Shown: piece after piece, positions 6,617-13,839 of the stretch
How the letters are laid out: each line of letters opens with the position of its first letter
How positions within the stretch are numbered: position 1 is the stretch's first letter
From: Dehalococcoidia bacterium
Lineage (GTDB): Bacteria > Chloroflexota > Dehalococcoidia > GIF9 > AB-539-J10
Reading direction: 5' to 3'
DNA: 14,022 nucleotides
Assembly: GCA_030621105.1 (NCBI GenBank)
Contig: JAUXIH010000014.1
Coordinates: 1 to 14,022 of the forward strand
Translations under genes and position numbers: made by a program
Notes under the pieces: model-generated
Told to the model about the DNA's origin: nothing
What the model saw: the letters and a program-made list of their open reading frames with translations, nothing else
Databases searched by the model: none

Positions 6617-7301
6617 ATTTGGCCGAGGAGAACCAGCTAGGTTCATATCTCATCTTGATATAATCCGCTTCTGGGATAGAACATTCAGGCGCGCTCAGAT
6701 ACCACTAGTCTATTCGCATGGTTTTACCCCACACCCGCGAATTGCAGTGGCTTCTCCACTGATTGTTGGTGTCACCAGTGAAGCTGAACTCATGGATATA
6801 TGGTTAAATAAACGAATATTTCCACAAACACTACTTCTGAAGGTAAGGATGGAATTACCTGTTGGGTTCATGTTATTTGATGCTTGGGGAATAGATTTAG
6901 ATGCCCCTTCAATTCAATCAGCACTTGCCTTCGCAGAATACCGCGTTGAAGTACATAGCGACATGATGGAACAACAAGCAACTGTTCAGATACAACAGTT
7001 GCTACAAGCTAAGACATTGCCATGGCACCATCTTAAAAAAGATCAGATGAAATCGTACGACTTGCGGGCACTTATAAACGATATCTGGGTTGTTGACTGC
7101 CATCATTTAACATGTACGCTGGGGATGAGATTAAGGTGTGATGCTAGTAGCAGTGGTAGGCCAGAACAGGTGGTATCCGCTCTGGGTTTTATTTCAAGCC
7201 CTTCTTCTATTCATCGCACCAAGCTGATATTACAAGGGGACTTGGATTATCCAGATACTTTACTCTCGTTACAGCATTCCATACCCCAACAGGCCAACTG
7301 A
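6597..7301 (+). CDS. DUF2344 'radical SAM-linked' protein (TIGR03936 type)
   Basis: The 234-residue product begins with LRLRFGRGEPARFISHLD and continues with RRAQIPLVYSHGFTPHPRI and ASPLIVGVTSEAELMD, the recognisable start of DUF2344 proteins. The family name comes from its usual partner, a B12-binding-domain radical SAM protein (TIGR03960), encoded directly upstream or fused to it. The biochemical function is not established. Here no such partner is adjacent: the gene starts inside the end of the CorC-like gene (20-bp overlap, weak ribosome site), which implies coupled translation with a membrane transport protein instead. In many genomes the pair sits beside RNase E/G, rplU and rpmA; rpmA is present at the far end of this window but on the other strand. 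Confidence 0.85.
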   Translation: MERLRLRFGRGEPARFISHLDIIRFWDRTFRRAQIPLVYSHGFTPHPRIAVASPLIVGVTSEAELMDIWLNKRIFPQTLLLKVRMELPVGFMLFDAWGIDLDAPSIQSALAFAEYRVEVHSDMMEQQATVQIQQLLQAKTLPWHHLKKDQMKSYDLRALINDIWVVDCHHLTCTLGMRLRCDASSSGRPEQVVSALGFISSPSSIHRTKLILQGDLDYPDTLLSLQHSIPQQAN

Positions 7302-7530
7302 GATCGAAGAAATATCGTAAGTAGTGCTGGCATTCCTCGTTCTGTGGTGATTTCAACTGAAACTTATTGCCATTATTTCGAACTGACTTGCTCTTTTCCT
7401 AGCTTCGACACTTCACAAGCACCAGAGATTGAACTTAACCTGAGTAGATTTAAAGTAAGACGTTGTAGTGTGCTACGATGGATAGCGCTGTATTCGGGTA
7501 CATATGGCTTTGGGAGACAGGAGGTGAACT

Positions 7531-8148
7531 GTGAAGCTTGTTCTAGTTAGGCATGGTGAGACTTTTTGGAATGAGAAACAGAGGGTACAGGGTTGTGATA
7601 GCGATATTGGGTTAAACAATCTTGGAATAAAACAGGCTAAAAGCATAGCATTATACTTGAGGGATACAGATATTGTCGCCATAACATCTAGCCCGTTGAA
7701 ACGAGCACTGGATACAGCACAGATGATAGCCCAACATCATAATTTGTCTGTCAATATAGATAATAGGCTTAAGGAAATTGCTTTTGGAGAGCTAGAAGGT
7801 TTATTTCTTCCTAACTTACATACAACGTTCAGTAAATTTCTAATGAGCTGGTGGCAGCATGGGGACATGGAGCCACTGCCTGGAGGTGAAAGCTTTAGTG
7901 GATTGCAGACAAGGGCATGGAAAGCTGTAGAGACCCAAATAAGCAAGAATGTCAATGGGATTACAGTGATTGTCAGTCATTACTTTGTAATCATGGCCAT
8001 CATCTTGAAATTCTTAGGTTTATCTGTGGAACATCTTATGAAATTCAAGCTTGATCTTGGGAGTATAAGCATTATTGAAGTAGCAAGCCAGGGAAACAGG
8101 CTAGTAACTTTTAATAGTGTGTTTACATTTCCTCACACCACAACATGA
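7531..8148 (+). CDS. Histidine phosphatase (phosphoglycerate mutase-like)
   Basis: The 205-residue product opens with LVLVRHGETFWN, containing the phospho-accepting H8 and the RHG signature. It continues with the conserved LTSSPLKRALDTA-like segment (here ITSSPLKRALDTAQ), an acidic residue in FGELEG, and a second catalytic His, H150, in IVSHYFVIMAI. It therefore belongs to the histidine phosphatase (PGAM/GpmB/CobC-like) superfamily; the substrate cannot be read from sequence, and no cobalamin genes adjoin it. The start is GTG 7531, placed 3 nt after a near-perfect Shine-Dalgarno AGGAGGTGA (7519-7527), the strongest ribosome site in the window. The upstream 229 bp contain no credible gene. tilS begins 10 nt after its stop. 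Confidence 0.88.
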   Translation: MKLVLVRHGETFWNEKQRVQGCDSDIGLNNLGIKQAKSIALYLRDTDIVAITSSPLKRALDTAQMIAQHHNLSVNIDNRLKEIAFGELEGLFLPNLHTTFSKFLMSWWQHGDMEPLPGGESFSGLQTRAWKAVETQISKNVNGITVIVSHYFVIMAIILKFLGLSVEHLMKFKLDLGSISIIEVASQGNRLVTFNSVFTFPHTTT

Positions 8149-8158
8149 AGTGAATTCA

Positions 8159-9622
8159 ATGAATAATACACAATCTGAAGTAATAAAGTTTATTCACCAA
8201 CATAAATTAATTTTACCGGGCGAGACAGTAGTTGTCGGGGTGTCAGGCGGAGCCGACTCTATATGTTTGCTTCACATCCTAGCCAAATTTCGACAGGAAC
8301 TTGACATAAAACTTCACATAGCCCACCTGAATCACTTACTGCGAGGCGAAGAATCTCGGGATGATGCTCTATATGTCACAAGTCTGGCTAACCAACTCGG
8401 CATTCCCATCACTACGGAGGAAGCAAATGTCAGTGCTTATAGGAAGGCAAGAGGTTGCTCCATTGAGGAAGCATCACGAGAACTGAGATATAACTTTCTT
8501 GCCAAGGTATCCGATGAGGTGGGAGCCAACAAGGTGGCCATCGGGCATACTAAGAATGATCAGGTAGAGACTATTTTGATGCATATATTGAGAGGTTCAG
8601 GTGTTTCTGGTTTGGTTGGGATCAAGCCTTCTGCGCCAATGGTATACCAAGAAAGGATAACATTACCCAAAATAAGAAAGAACCATTTATTGGTAGTAAG
8701 GCCGCTCCTTAATGTGACAAGAGAACAAACCTTGGCATATTGTCATGAGCAGCAACTGAAACTCCGAATTGATTCCTCTAATCTCTCCATGTCCTTCTTG
8801 CGCAATCGCTGTCGTCTTGAACTTCTACCTTTGCTCAGGGAATATAACCCCAGAATAGACCAATCATTGATCCGTCTTTCTAAAATTGCCGAAGAGGAAA
8901 CCTTATTTTTGGAACATCAAGCATGTATATTGTGGAGCAAGGTAGGGAGGCGAGATGACGATGCCATTTATCTAAACAAGGAAAGGTTTCATATATTACC
9001 TTTAGCTTTACAAAAACAACTGCTCAGGTTAGCAATAGGTAAGGTTTTAGATTGTGTAAAGGATATTGAGGCAATTCACATCAGGGAAGTAATCAATTTG
9101 CAAACCAAACCAGTAAACAAAGTAGTTTTCTTGCCTCACAATGTTGTTTGTTGGAACGGGTATACTGAGCTCGCTATAGCTGTTGTAGCAAAGAAGTCTC
9201 CACTCTCATTTCCCGCATATACTTTCCCCCCGTGGAGTGGCACAATTTCTCTTCGGGTCCCCGGGGAAACTTCATTCTCAGGGTGGAAAATAGGGGCAAA
9301 ATTATTACCACGGCAGGATGTTTCCCATAGGAGTGACAATGCTTATATGGCCAATCTTGATTTGGATCGGACAGGAATAAAGTTACTTGTCCGCCAACGC
9401 CGCCGAGGCGACAGATTTCACCCATTAGGGATGAGTACATCCAAGAAGCTACAAGATTTTATGGTTGATGCTAAAATTCCCTCCCACTGGAGAAAGCATA
9501 TCCCTATAGTTTGTTCTCCTCAACAAATTGTTTGGGTAGCAGGATGGAGAATCGACGATAGAATGAAAATTACTGAGAATACGAAACAAGTTTTGCAATT
9601 GGAGTTTGTTAAAATTCCATGA
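8159..9622 (+). CDS. tilS: tRNA(Ile)-lysidine synthetase
   Basis: TilS uses ATP and lysine to convert C34 of the CAU-anticodon tRNA-Ile to lysidine, so that it reads AUA instead of AUG. The 487-residue product has the PP-loop ATP site VSGGADS (28-34), HLNHLLRGEES and GHTKNDQVETILMHILRGSG in the N-terminal catalytic domain. A typical TilS C-terminal domain follows, with GDRFHPLGM and KKLQDFMVDAKIPSHWR at about 411-445. Length is in the usual range. The frame is open from 8117, but that start lies inside the preceding gene; ATG 8159, just after the phosphatase stop and an AAGTGA sequence, fits the family better. The last codons overlap the Smr gene (ATGA). Confidence 0.95.
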   Translation: MNNTQSEVIKFIHQHKLILPGETVVVGVSGGADSICLLHILAKFRQELDIKLHIAHLNHLLRGEESRDDALYVTSLANQLGIPITTEEANVSAYRKARGCSIEEASRELRYNFLAKVSDEVGANKVAIGHTKNDQVETILMHILRGSGVSGLVGIKPSAPMVYQERITLPKIRKNHLLVVRPLLNVTREQTLAYCHEQQLKLRIDSSNLSMSFLRNRCRLELLPLLREYNPRIDQSLIRLSKIAEEETLFLEHQACILWSKVGRRDDDAIYLNKERFHILPLALQKQLLRLAIGKVLDCVKDIEAIHIREVINLQTKPVNKVVFLPHNVVCWNGYTELAIAVVAKKSPLSFPAYTFPPWSGTISLRVPGETSFSGWKIGAKLLPRQDVSHRSDNAYMANLDLDRTGIKLLVRQRRRGDRFHPLGMSTSKKLQDFMVDAKIPSHWRKHIPIVCSPQQIVWVAGWRIDDRMKITENTKQVLQLEFVKIP

Positions 9623-9876
9623 AAACAGTAGATACGGAATTAATGATCCGACACCTCACGGTGGAGGATGCTTTATATAAGCTTGATAAATATATTAATG
9701 ATGCCTTTATGGCACATCTGCCTATGGTACGTATCATCCATGGCAAGGGGGAGGGGAAATTACGTCGAGCAGTACATGAGGTGTTGTCCAAACATTCTTT
9801 GGTAAAATCCTTTCACCTTGCTGATTACGGTGACGGTGATTATGGCGTTACCATTGTCGAATTATATAGCTACTAA
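9619..9876 (+). CDS. Stand-alone Smr-domain protein
   Basis: The 85-residue product is a single Smr domain, the nuclease-type module found at the C-terminus of MutS2 and alone in small proteins. It keeps the VRIIHGKGEGKLRRAV core (HGKG) and a YGDGDYGVTIVEL end that corresponds to the usual GG-x-G-x-T-x-V segment. The first conserved motif, normally LD-L-R/H-G, is replaced by LMIRH, so the acidic residue normally there is missing and nuclease activity may be lost or changed. Its ATG overlaps the tilS stop codon (ATGA), which points to coupled translation. In other bacteria Smr proteins take part in DNA repair or in cleaving RNA at stalled ribosomes; which applies here is unknown. Confidence 0.82.
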   Translation: MKTVDTELMIRHLTVEDALYKLDKYINDAFMAHLPMVRIIHGKGEGKLRRAVHEVLSKHSLVKSFHLADYGDGDYGVTIVELYSY

Positions 9877-9947
9877 TCCCCTCTCTCCAGGGAAAATAGT
9901 CGATATTGTAAAATCCCCGTGGGCTAGATTTAATTTAATAGTGATTA

Positions 9948-9982
9948 GCAAAGAGGATACTTCTCAAGAATATCTCTTTTGC
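9948..9982 (+). terminator. Imperfect hairpin after the tilS-smr operon
   Basis: GCAAAGAGGATA and TATCTCTTTTGC can pair over about 11 positions with one bulged base on each side and a loop of about 11 nt. The 3' arm contains CTCTTTT, but no clean T-run follows. It lies about 70 nt after the Smr stop and before truB. It may end the upstream transcript or reflect chance symmetry. Confidence 0.3.
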
Positions 9983-10001
9983 TCATTCCCGCTTTATTAG
10001 T

Positions 10002-10031
10002 TTCACCTTAGCATCCTGTTTTCGCTATACT
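10002..10031 (+). promoter_or_regulatory. truB: Candidate promoter giving a leaderless truB mRNA
   Basis: TATACT (10026-10031) is preceded after 18 nt by a partial -35, TTCACC (10002-10007). Transcription would start about 7 nt after the -10, which is at or next to the truB GTG (10039). The absence of any Shine-Dalgarno before that GTG fits a leaderless transcript. Confidence 0.4.
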
Positions 10032-10038
10032 AATCAGC

Positions 10039-10701
10039 GTGAATACTATTATATATGTAGACAAACCGAGAGGAATTACTTCCTTCCAGGCAGTGAAAAA
10101 AATCAGCAGGCAATTTCAGGTGAAGGCGGGCCATACAGGTACACTGGATCCGCTTGCTACGGGACTGCTCATTATACTTACCGGTAAGCGCACGAAAGAG
10201 GTCTCATCATTTGTCAAATTGGATAAAACCTATGAAGTCAGGGGTATTTTAGGGATAGAGACCAATACCTTTGATTCCGAGGGGACAATTTTAAGCCGAA
10301 ACGACAAAATCATCAGCCGCGACTCAATGGAACACGTGTTGGTAGGATTCCACGGTGACATTTGGCAAACTCCTCCTTCTTTTTCAAGCAAGAAGATAAA
10401 GGGACAGAGAGCTTATCAATTAGCCAGACAGGGAGTACACATAGATCTTCCTCCCCATAGAGTGAGTATTTACTCGTTAACATTGGATGAGTTCCAATTT
10501 CCCTATTTTACCCTAACCTGTGACGTATCCTCAGGGTTTTATGTTAGAAGCCTTGTTCATGACATTGGTCAAAGTCTGGGGGTTGGAAGCACAGTTCTAG
10601 AAGTGCGCCGCTTAAGAATTGGGCCGTATACTGTGAAGCAAGCTAGATCGCTAACTGAGATTCTAGCTCTCCCCAAAAGGGAATTACATCATGATGTCTA
10701 G
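10039..10701 (+). CDS. truB: tRNA pseudouridine-55 synthase
   Basis: TruB isomerises U55 in the T loop of most tRNAs to pseudouridine. The 220-residue product has VDKPRGITSF (7-16), the catalytic motif GHTGTLDPLATGLL with nucleophile D37, and YEVRGILGIETNTFDSEG. It also has QTPPSFSSKKIKGQRAYQLAR and SSGFYVRSLVHDIG in the catalytic domain. It is shorter than the E. coli protein (314 residues) and ends without a PUA domain, a common short form. The start is GTG 10039 without a ribosome site, and a TATACT box ends 7 nt before it. The antiporter gene follows after 53 nt, and the TAG stop is within a hairpin (10699-10716). Confidence 0.93.
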   Translation: MNTIIYVDKPRGITSFQAVKKISRQFQVKAGHTGTLDPLATGLLIILTGKRTKEVSSFVKLDKTYEVRGILGIETNTFDSEGTILSRNDKIISRDSMEHVLVGFHGDIWQTPPSFSSKKIKGQRAYQLARQGVHIDLPPHRVSIYSLTLDEFQFPYFTLTCDVSSGFYVRSLVHDIGQSLGVGSTVLEVRRLRIGPYTVKQARSLTEILALPKRELHHDV

Positions 10702-10716
10702 GGCTACATAGCCCTA
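10699..10716. repeat. Perfect hairpin across the truB stop codon
   Basis: TAGGGCTA and TAGCCCTA are exact inverted arms separated by CA. In RNA this can form a 7-bp stem with a 4-nt loop. It includes the truB stop codon and lies 38 nt before the antiporter start. No T-run follows, so it is more likely a processing or stability element than an intrinsic terminator, if it has a role at all. Confidence 0.6.
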
Positions 10717-10754
10717 TCCTGTTTAGGTACAAATTTGAAAAGGACAATAAACCA

Positions 10755-12452
10755 ATGGAAGAAATCGGGCTGATACTCAGTCTAGCTATAGCCTTCGGAG
10801 CTGCACTTATAGGAGGTGTAGTCGCTAGGCTGTTAAAGCAACCCCCTATCCTGGGTTATCTTATTGCAGGAATTGCTATTGGACCATATCTTCTAGGGTT
10901 GATTCAAGATACTGGCAGTATTCAAATTCTGGCTACCATTGGAGTAGTTTTGCTCCTTTTCACACTGGGAATTGAGTTTTCCTTTAAGGAATTGAAAAGA
11001 GTCCGAGGAGTTGCTATTTTTGGTGGCCTCGCTCAGGTAACAGTCACTGCCATTGTGGGAACATTTATTGGCATATTATTGCTGAAGCAAACGATTAATC
11101 AAGCTATTGTTTTTGGTAGTCTTCTTGCCTTTAGTAGCACTATGGTAGTTATTGGAATGTTGATCGACAAGGGTGAAGCCAACTCAGTGCATGGGAAGGT
11201 GATGATAGGTATCTTGTTGTTACAGGATATTGTTGCTGCTTTTGCCATGTTTATATTACCGACTCTGGGAGTCGAGGAAGGAGGACTATCACCCATTATA
11301 GGCATAGCATTTCTTAAAGCAGGAATATTCATTGCCATAGTTATCATTGCTGGCATTTGGCTTATTCCTCGTTTGCTCAGGAGGGTAGCACTACACCAAT
11401 CTCGGGAGTTATTTATCCTCTCCATCTCAGCCTTATGTTTAGGAGGAGCCTTTGGCGCATATTATTTTGGTTTATCTGCTGCATTAGGTGCTTTTGTGAT
11501 CGGTTTGATGGTTAGCGAATCAGATTTTGCACATCAGGCACTGGGAGATATGGTTCCCCTGCGCGACTTATTTGCAGCACTCTTCTTTGTCTCAGTGGGA
11601 ATGCTAATAGATCTACATTTTTTAGCAAGTCACATTGTAACATTGTTGATCTTGAGTGGAGCAATTATTGTAGTTAAATTCACTATTTCTGCAGGACTGA
11701 CTAGAGCTTTCGGGTATAGGGGAAAGACACCATTCCTTGTTGGGATCGGGTTGGTGCAGATTGGTGAGTTCAGCTTCGTATTGGCCCAACTGTGCCTGGA
11801 TGCTGGAGTAATAACAGGAGACATATACTCAACGATACTGGGCAGTGCTGTCATAACTATAGTGTTTACACCTCTGCTATTTACTTTGCTATCCAGGATA
11901 TGTACTAAGAGGAGAGAGCAAATACAAATCACTGGTCAATTTCAAGAACAGGTTAAGGAGAAAGGCCTGAAGTTTACCAAACATGTGATTGTCTGCGGAC
12001 ATGGTCGTGTAGGCCACAATGTAGCTCACATATTAGGAGAGTTAAATATTTTGTATGTGGTTGTTGAGCTTGATCCCAAGACTATCTCTGACCTCAGGGC
12101 GCAAGGCATCCCCTGTGTTTACGGGGACGCTGGCAATATTATGGTGTTAACTGAGGCTGGAATACATAACGCGGATGTATTGGTACTTGCTATTCATGAT
12201 CCTATCGCGATAAGACTCGCACTCGACCATGCACGGAGGATAAATCCCGGTCTCGATATAATTGCTCGAGCTCACAGTACCTCCGAGCTTGAGTTTTTAC
12301 AAAGAAAGAATGTTTCTGAAGTGGTTTGGCCTGAAACAGAGGCTAGCATTGAAATTGCCCGCCATGTCTTATGTTTCTTAAATATACCTATGGCCACAAT
12401 AGAAAACATTGTTGCTCAACAAAGAAACATCTGTGTTAGAAACAAGCCATAG
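10755..12452 (+). CDS. CPA2-type cation/proton antiporter with TrkA-N (RCK) domain
   Basis: The 565-residue product begins with a long run of hydrophobic segments (about residues 3-385, roughly twelve helices). These include PPILGYLIAGIAIGP, LLLFTLGIEFSFKEL, ALGAFVIGLMVSES and GLVQIGEFSFVLAQL, which are marks of the KefB/CPA2 Na+(K+)/H+ exchanger family. A cytoplasmic TrkA-N domain follows from H410, with the NAD-binding GHGRVG at 416-421 and the acidic ELD that ends the second strand. The protein stops soon after this domain, so a C-terminal RCK_C module found in some relatives is absent. Transport is probably K+ or Na+ against protons, gated by nucleotide binding; the ion cannot be read from sequence. 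AAGGA lies 11 nt before ATG 10755. hisA starts 48 nt downstream. Confidence 0.9.
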   Translation: MEEIGLILSLAIAFGAALIGGVVARLLKQPPILGYLIAGIAIGPYLLGLIQDTGSIQILATIGVVLLLFTLGIEFSFKELKRVRGVAIFGGLAQVTVTAIVGTFIGILLLKQTINQAIVFGSLLAFSSTMVVIGMLIDKGEANSVHGKVMIGILLLQDIVAAFAMFILPTLGVEEGGLSPIIGIAFLKAGIFIAIVIIAGIWLIPRLLRRVALHQSRELFILSISALCLGGAFGAYYFGLSAALGAFVIGLMVSESDFAHQALGDMVPLRDLFAALFFVSVGMLIDLHFLASHIVTLLILSGAIIVVKFTISAGLTRAFGYRGKTPFLVGIGLVQIGEFSFVLAQLCLDAGVITGDIYSTILGSAVITIVFTPLLFTLLSRICTKRREQIQITGQFQEQVKEKGLKFTKHVIVCGHGRVGHNVAHILGELNILYVVVELDPKTISDLRAQGIPCVYGDAGNIMVLTEAGIHNADVLVLAIHDPIAIRLALDHARRINPGLDIIARAHSTSELEFLQRKNVSEVVWPETEASIEIARHVLCFLNIPMATIENIVAQQRNICVRNKP

Positions 12453-12461
12453 AACTAACCA

Positions 12462-12470
12462 TGCTATGAT
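12462..12470 (+). promoter_or_regulatory. Possible extended -10 promoter for hisA-hisI
   Basis: TGCTATGAT is a TGn-extended -10 element 29 nt before the hisA GTG. No recognisable -35 precedes it, which extended -10 promoters can tolerate. It would let the histidine genes be expressed apart from the antiporter. Confidence 0.35.
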
Positions 12471-12499
12471 ATTCTCAGAATTAGTCAGGACAACAGATA

Positions 12500-13216
12500 G
12501 TGGAAATTATACCAGCTATTGATATTAAAGACGGGAAGTGTGTCAGGTTATACCAGGGAGATTATAGCCAACAAACTATTTTTGATACAGATCCAGTGGC
12601 GGTAGCACTAAAATGGCGCTCAGCCGGAGCAAGATGGCTTCATATAATTGATCTGGATGGAGCAGCTACGGGGAAACCAAAAAATATCAGTGTCATTAAA
12701 CATATTATAGAAACAAGCGGACTGCTAGTTGAAGTGGGTGGTGGCATCAGGAAGCAAAGTGTTGTGGAGCAATTACTGCATGCAGGCATAAATCGGGTGA
12801 TTCTCGGCACGATTGCCGTAGAGAAACCGAACTTAGTGCAAAGCTTGTGCCACCAGTTTGGTGAATCCATAGTAGTTGGACTGGATACAAGACATGGTAA
12901 AATTGCTATCCACGGGTGGCGAGTTGATACAGACATTGGCATCATGAGAGAGGCTCAGAGAATGCTAGGCCTGGGAGTTAAACGCTTCATCTATACCGAT
13001 ATCCAAAAAGATGGGACATTAACTGAACCAAATTTCGATGCAGTGCAAATGCTTGTTTCGCACCTCGGCGTTGCTATTATCGCCGCGGGAGGCATTTCGA
13101 CAATAGAACATCTAAATAAGCTTAAGAGGCTGGGAGTAGACGGGGCAATTATCGGCAGAGCTCTTTACACTGGTGATATCAATCTCAGTCAAGCTATCGC
13201 TAATAATGGAGGTTAA
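12500..13216 (+). CDS. hisA: Phosphoribosylformimino-5-aminoimidazole carboxamide ribotide isomerase (HisA)
   Basis: HisA carries out the Amadori isomerisation of ProFAR to PRFAR in histidine synthesis. The 238-residue TIM barrel shows IPAIDIKDGKCVRLYQGD with catalytic D8, VEVGGGIR in the first phosphate-binding half, and VVGLDTRHGKIAIHGW with the second catalytic Asp, D129. It also has IYTDIQKDGTLTEPN and AAGGIS in the second phosphate-binding half. The start is GTG 12500 with AGGA about 9 nt upstream. The stop overlaps the hisI start (TAATG), so the two are translationally coupled. HisF is closely related but is normally slightly longer and differs around the catalytic loops; the sequence here fits HisA. 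Confidence 0.95.
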   Translation: MEIIPAIDIKDGKCVRLYQGDYSQQTIFDTDPVAVALKWRSAGARWLHIIDLDGAATGKPKNISVIKHIIETSGLLVEVGGGIRKQSVVEQLLHAGINRVILGTIAVEKPNLVQSLCHQFGESIVVGLDTRHGKIAIHGWRVDTDIGIMREAQRMLGLGVKRFIYTDIQKDGTLTEPNFDAVQMLVSHLGVAIIAAGGISTIEHLNKLKRLGVDGAIIGRALYTGDINLSQAIANNGG

Positions 13217-13542
13217 TGAAAGTGCTACAGTTTGATGACAGGGGCTTAATTCCTGCAGTTATCCAAGATGCCAGGAATGGCGAAATGCTTATGTTGGGCT
13301 ATATGAATCAAGAGGCTCTCAATCTAACGATCAGCAGTGGGGATGTCTGGTTCTATAGTCGCAGTAGACAAGTGCTCTGGCATAAAGGAGAAACTTCAGG
13401 GAATTTCCTCAGGTTGAGGTCCATCATTAAGGATTGTGATAGTGATACATTACTAGTTCAAGCTGAACCTACAGGTCCAGTATGCCATACAGGTCACAGA
13501 ACTTGCTTCTTCCAACAGCTAACTAAGGAAGATTACACTTAA
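13216..13542 (+). CDS. hisI: Phosphoribosyl-AMP cyclohydrolase (HisI)
   Basis: HisI opens the purine ring of phosphoribosyl-AMP, the third step of histidine synthesis. The 108-residue product has the family core: MLGYMNQEAL, VWFYSRSRQVLWHKGETSGN, and the metal site DCDSD (D73, D75, D77 for Mg2+ and C74). VCHTGHRTCF adds C90 and C97, which with C74 form the zinc site. There is no C-terminal HisE (pyrophosphohydrolase) domain, so that activity must be encoded elsewhere. ATG 13216 overlaps the hisA stop. hisF and hisE do not follow: the next genes are ribosomal and on the opposite strand. Confidence 0.95.
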   Translation: MKVLQFDDRGLIPAVIQDARNGEMLMLGYMNQEALNLTISSGDVWFYSRSRQVLWHKGETSGNFLRLRSIIKDCDSDTLLVQAEPTGPVCHTGHRTCFFQQLTKEDYT

Positions 13543-13609
13543 ATTAAAAGTGAACCTGACTCAAGTTATACAAACTGAAATTATCTGGAAATAGTAAGAA
13601 TGTATCAGG

Positions 13610-13628
13610 TTTAGCCATTAGGGCTAAA
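13610..13628. terminator. Hairpin between convergent hisI and rpmE
   Basis: TTTAGCC and GGCTAAA form a 7-bp stem around a 5-nt loop, in the 90-bp gap between the convergent genes and 4 nt past the rpmE stop. The stem is A/T-ended on both strands, as in bidirectional terminators, but no clear T-run follows in either direction, so the terminator role is only suggested. Confidence 0.4.
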
Positions 13629-13632
13629 GATG

Positions 13633-13839
13633 CTAGCTCTTCATCCGGTAACGCTTCTTAAAGCGCTCAACCCGGCCCAGGGTGTCCACTATCCTATGCT
13701 CTCCAGTATAGAAAGGATGACACTTGCTACAAACCTCCACCCTAATTTCGGGCTTAGTTGAGCCAGTAACAAAGGTATTACCACATAAGCAGGTTACCTG
13801 AGCATTATTATAGTATTTAGGGTGAATCTTTGGCTTCAT
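13633..13839 (-). CDS. rpmE: 50S ribosomal protein L31 (zinc-binding type)
   Basis: The 68-residue product is a full-length L31, with KPKIHPKY at the start, GEHRIVDTLGRVERFKKRY at the end, and the CSKCHPFYTG motif. Four cysteines, C17-x-C19 and C37-x2-C40, are intact, so this is the zinc-binding form, as opposed to the cysteine-free form made under zinc shortage. The ATG overlaps the rpmA stop codon by one base (TAATG), so L27 and L31 are probably translated in coupled fashion from one mRNA. In rich genomes rpmE is often placed elsewhere, such as near rho or prfA. Confidence 0.96.
   Translation of the reverse strand: MKPKIHPKYYNNAQVTCLCGNTFVTGSTKPEIRVEVCSKCHPFYTGEHRIVDTLGRVERFKKRYRMKS

Noticed and set aside
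7344..7550. 68-residue open frame between the DUF2344 and phosphatase genes
   Set aside because: No ribosome site and no recognisable domain, and it runs past the strong Shine-Dalgarno and GTG start of the phosphatase gene.
8117..8158. Upstream start for tilS, adding 14 residues
   Set aside because: It lies within the phosphatase gene and adds non-conserved residues; ATG 8159 after the stop fits TilS better.
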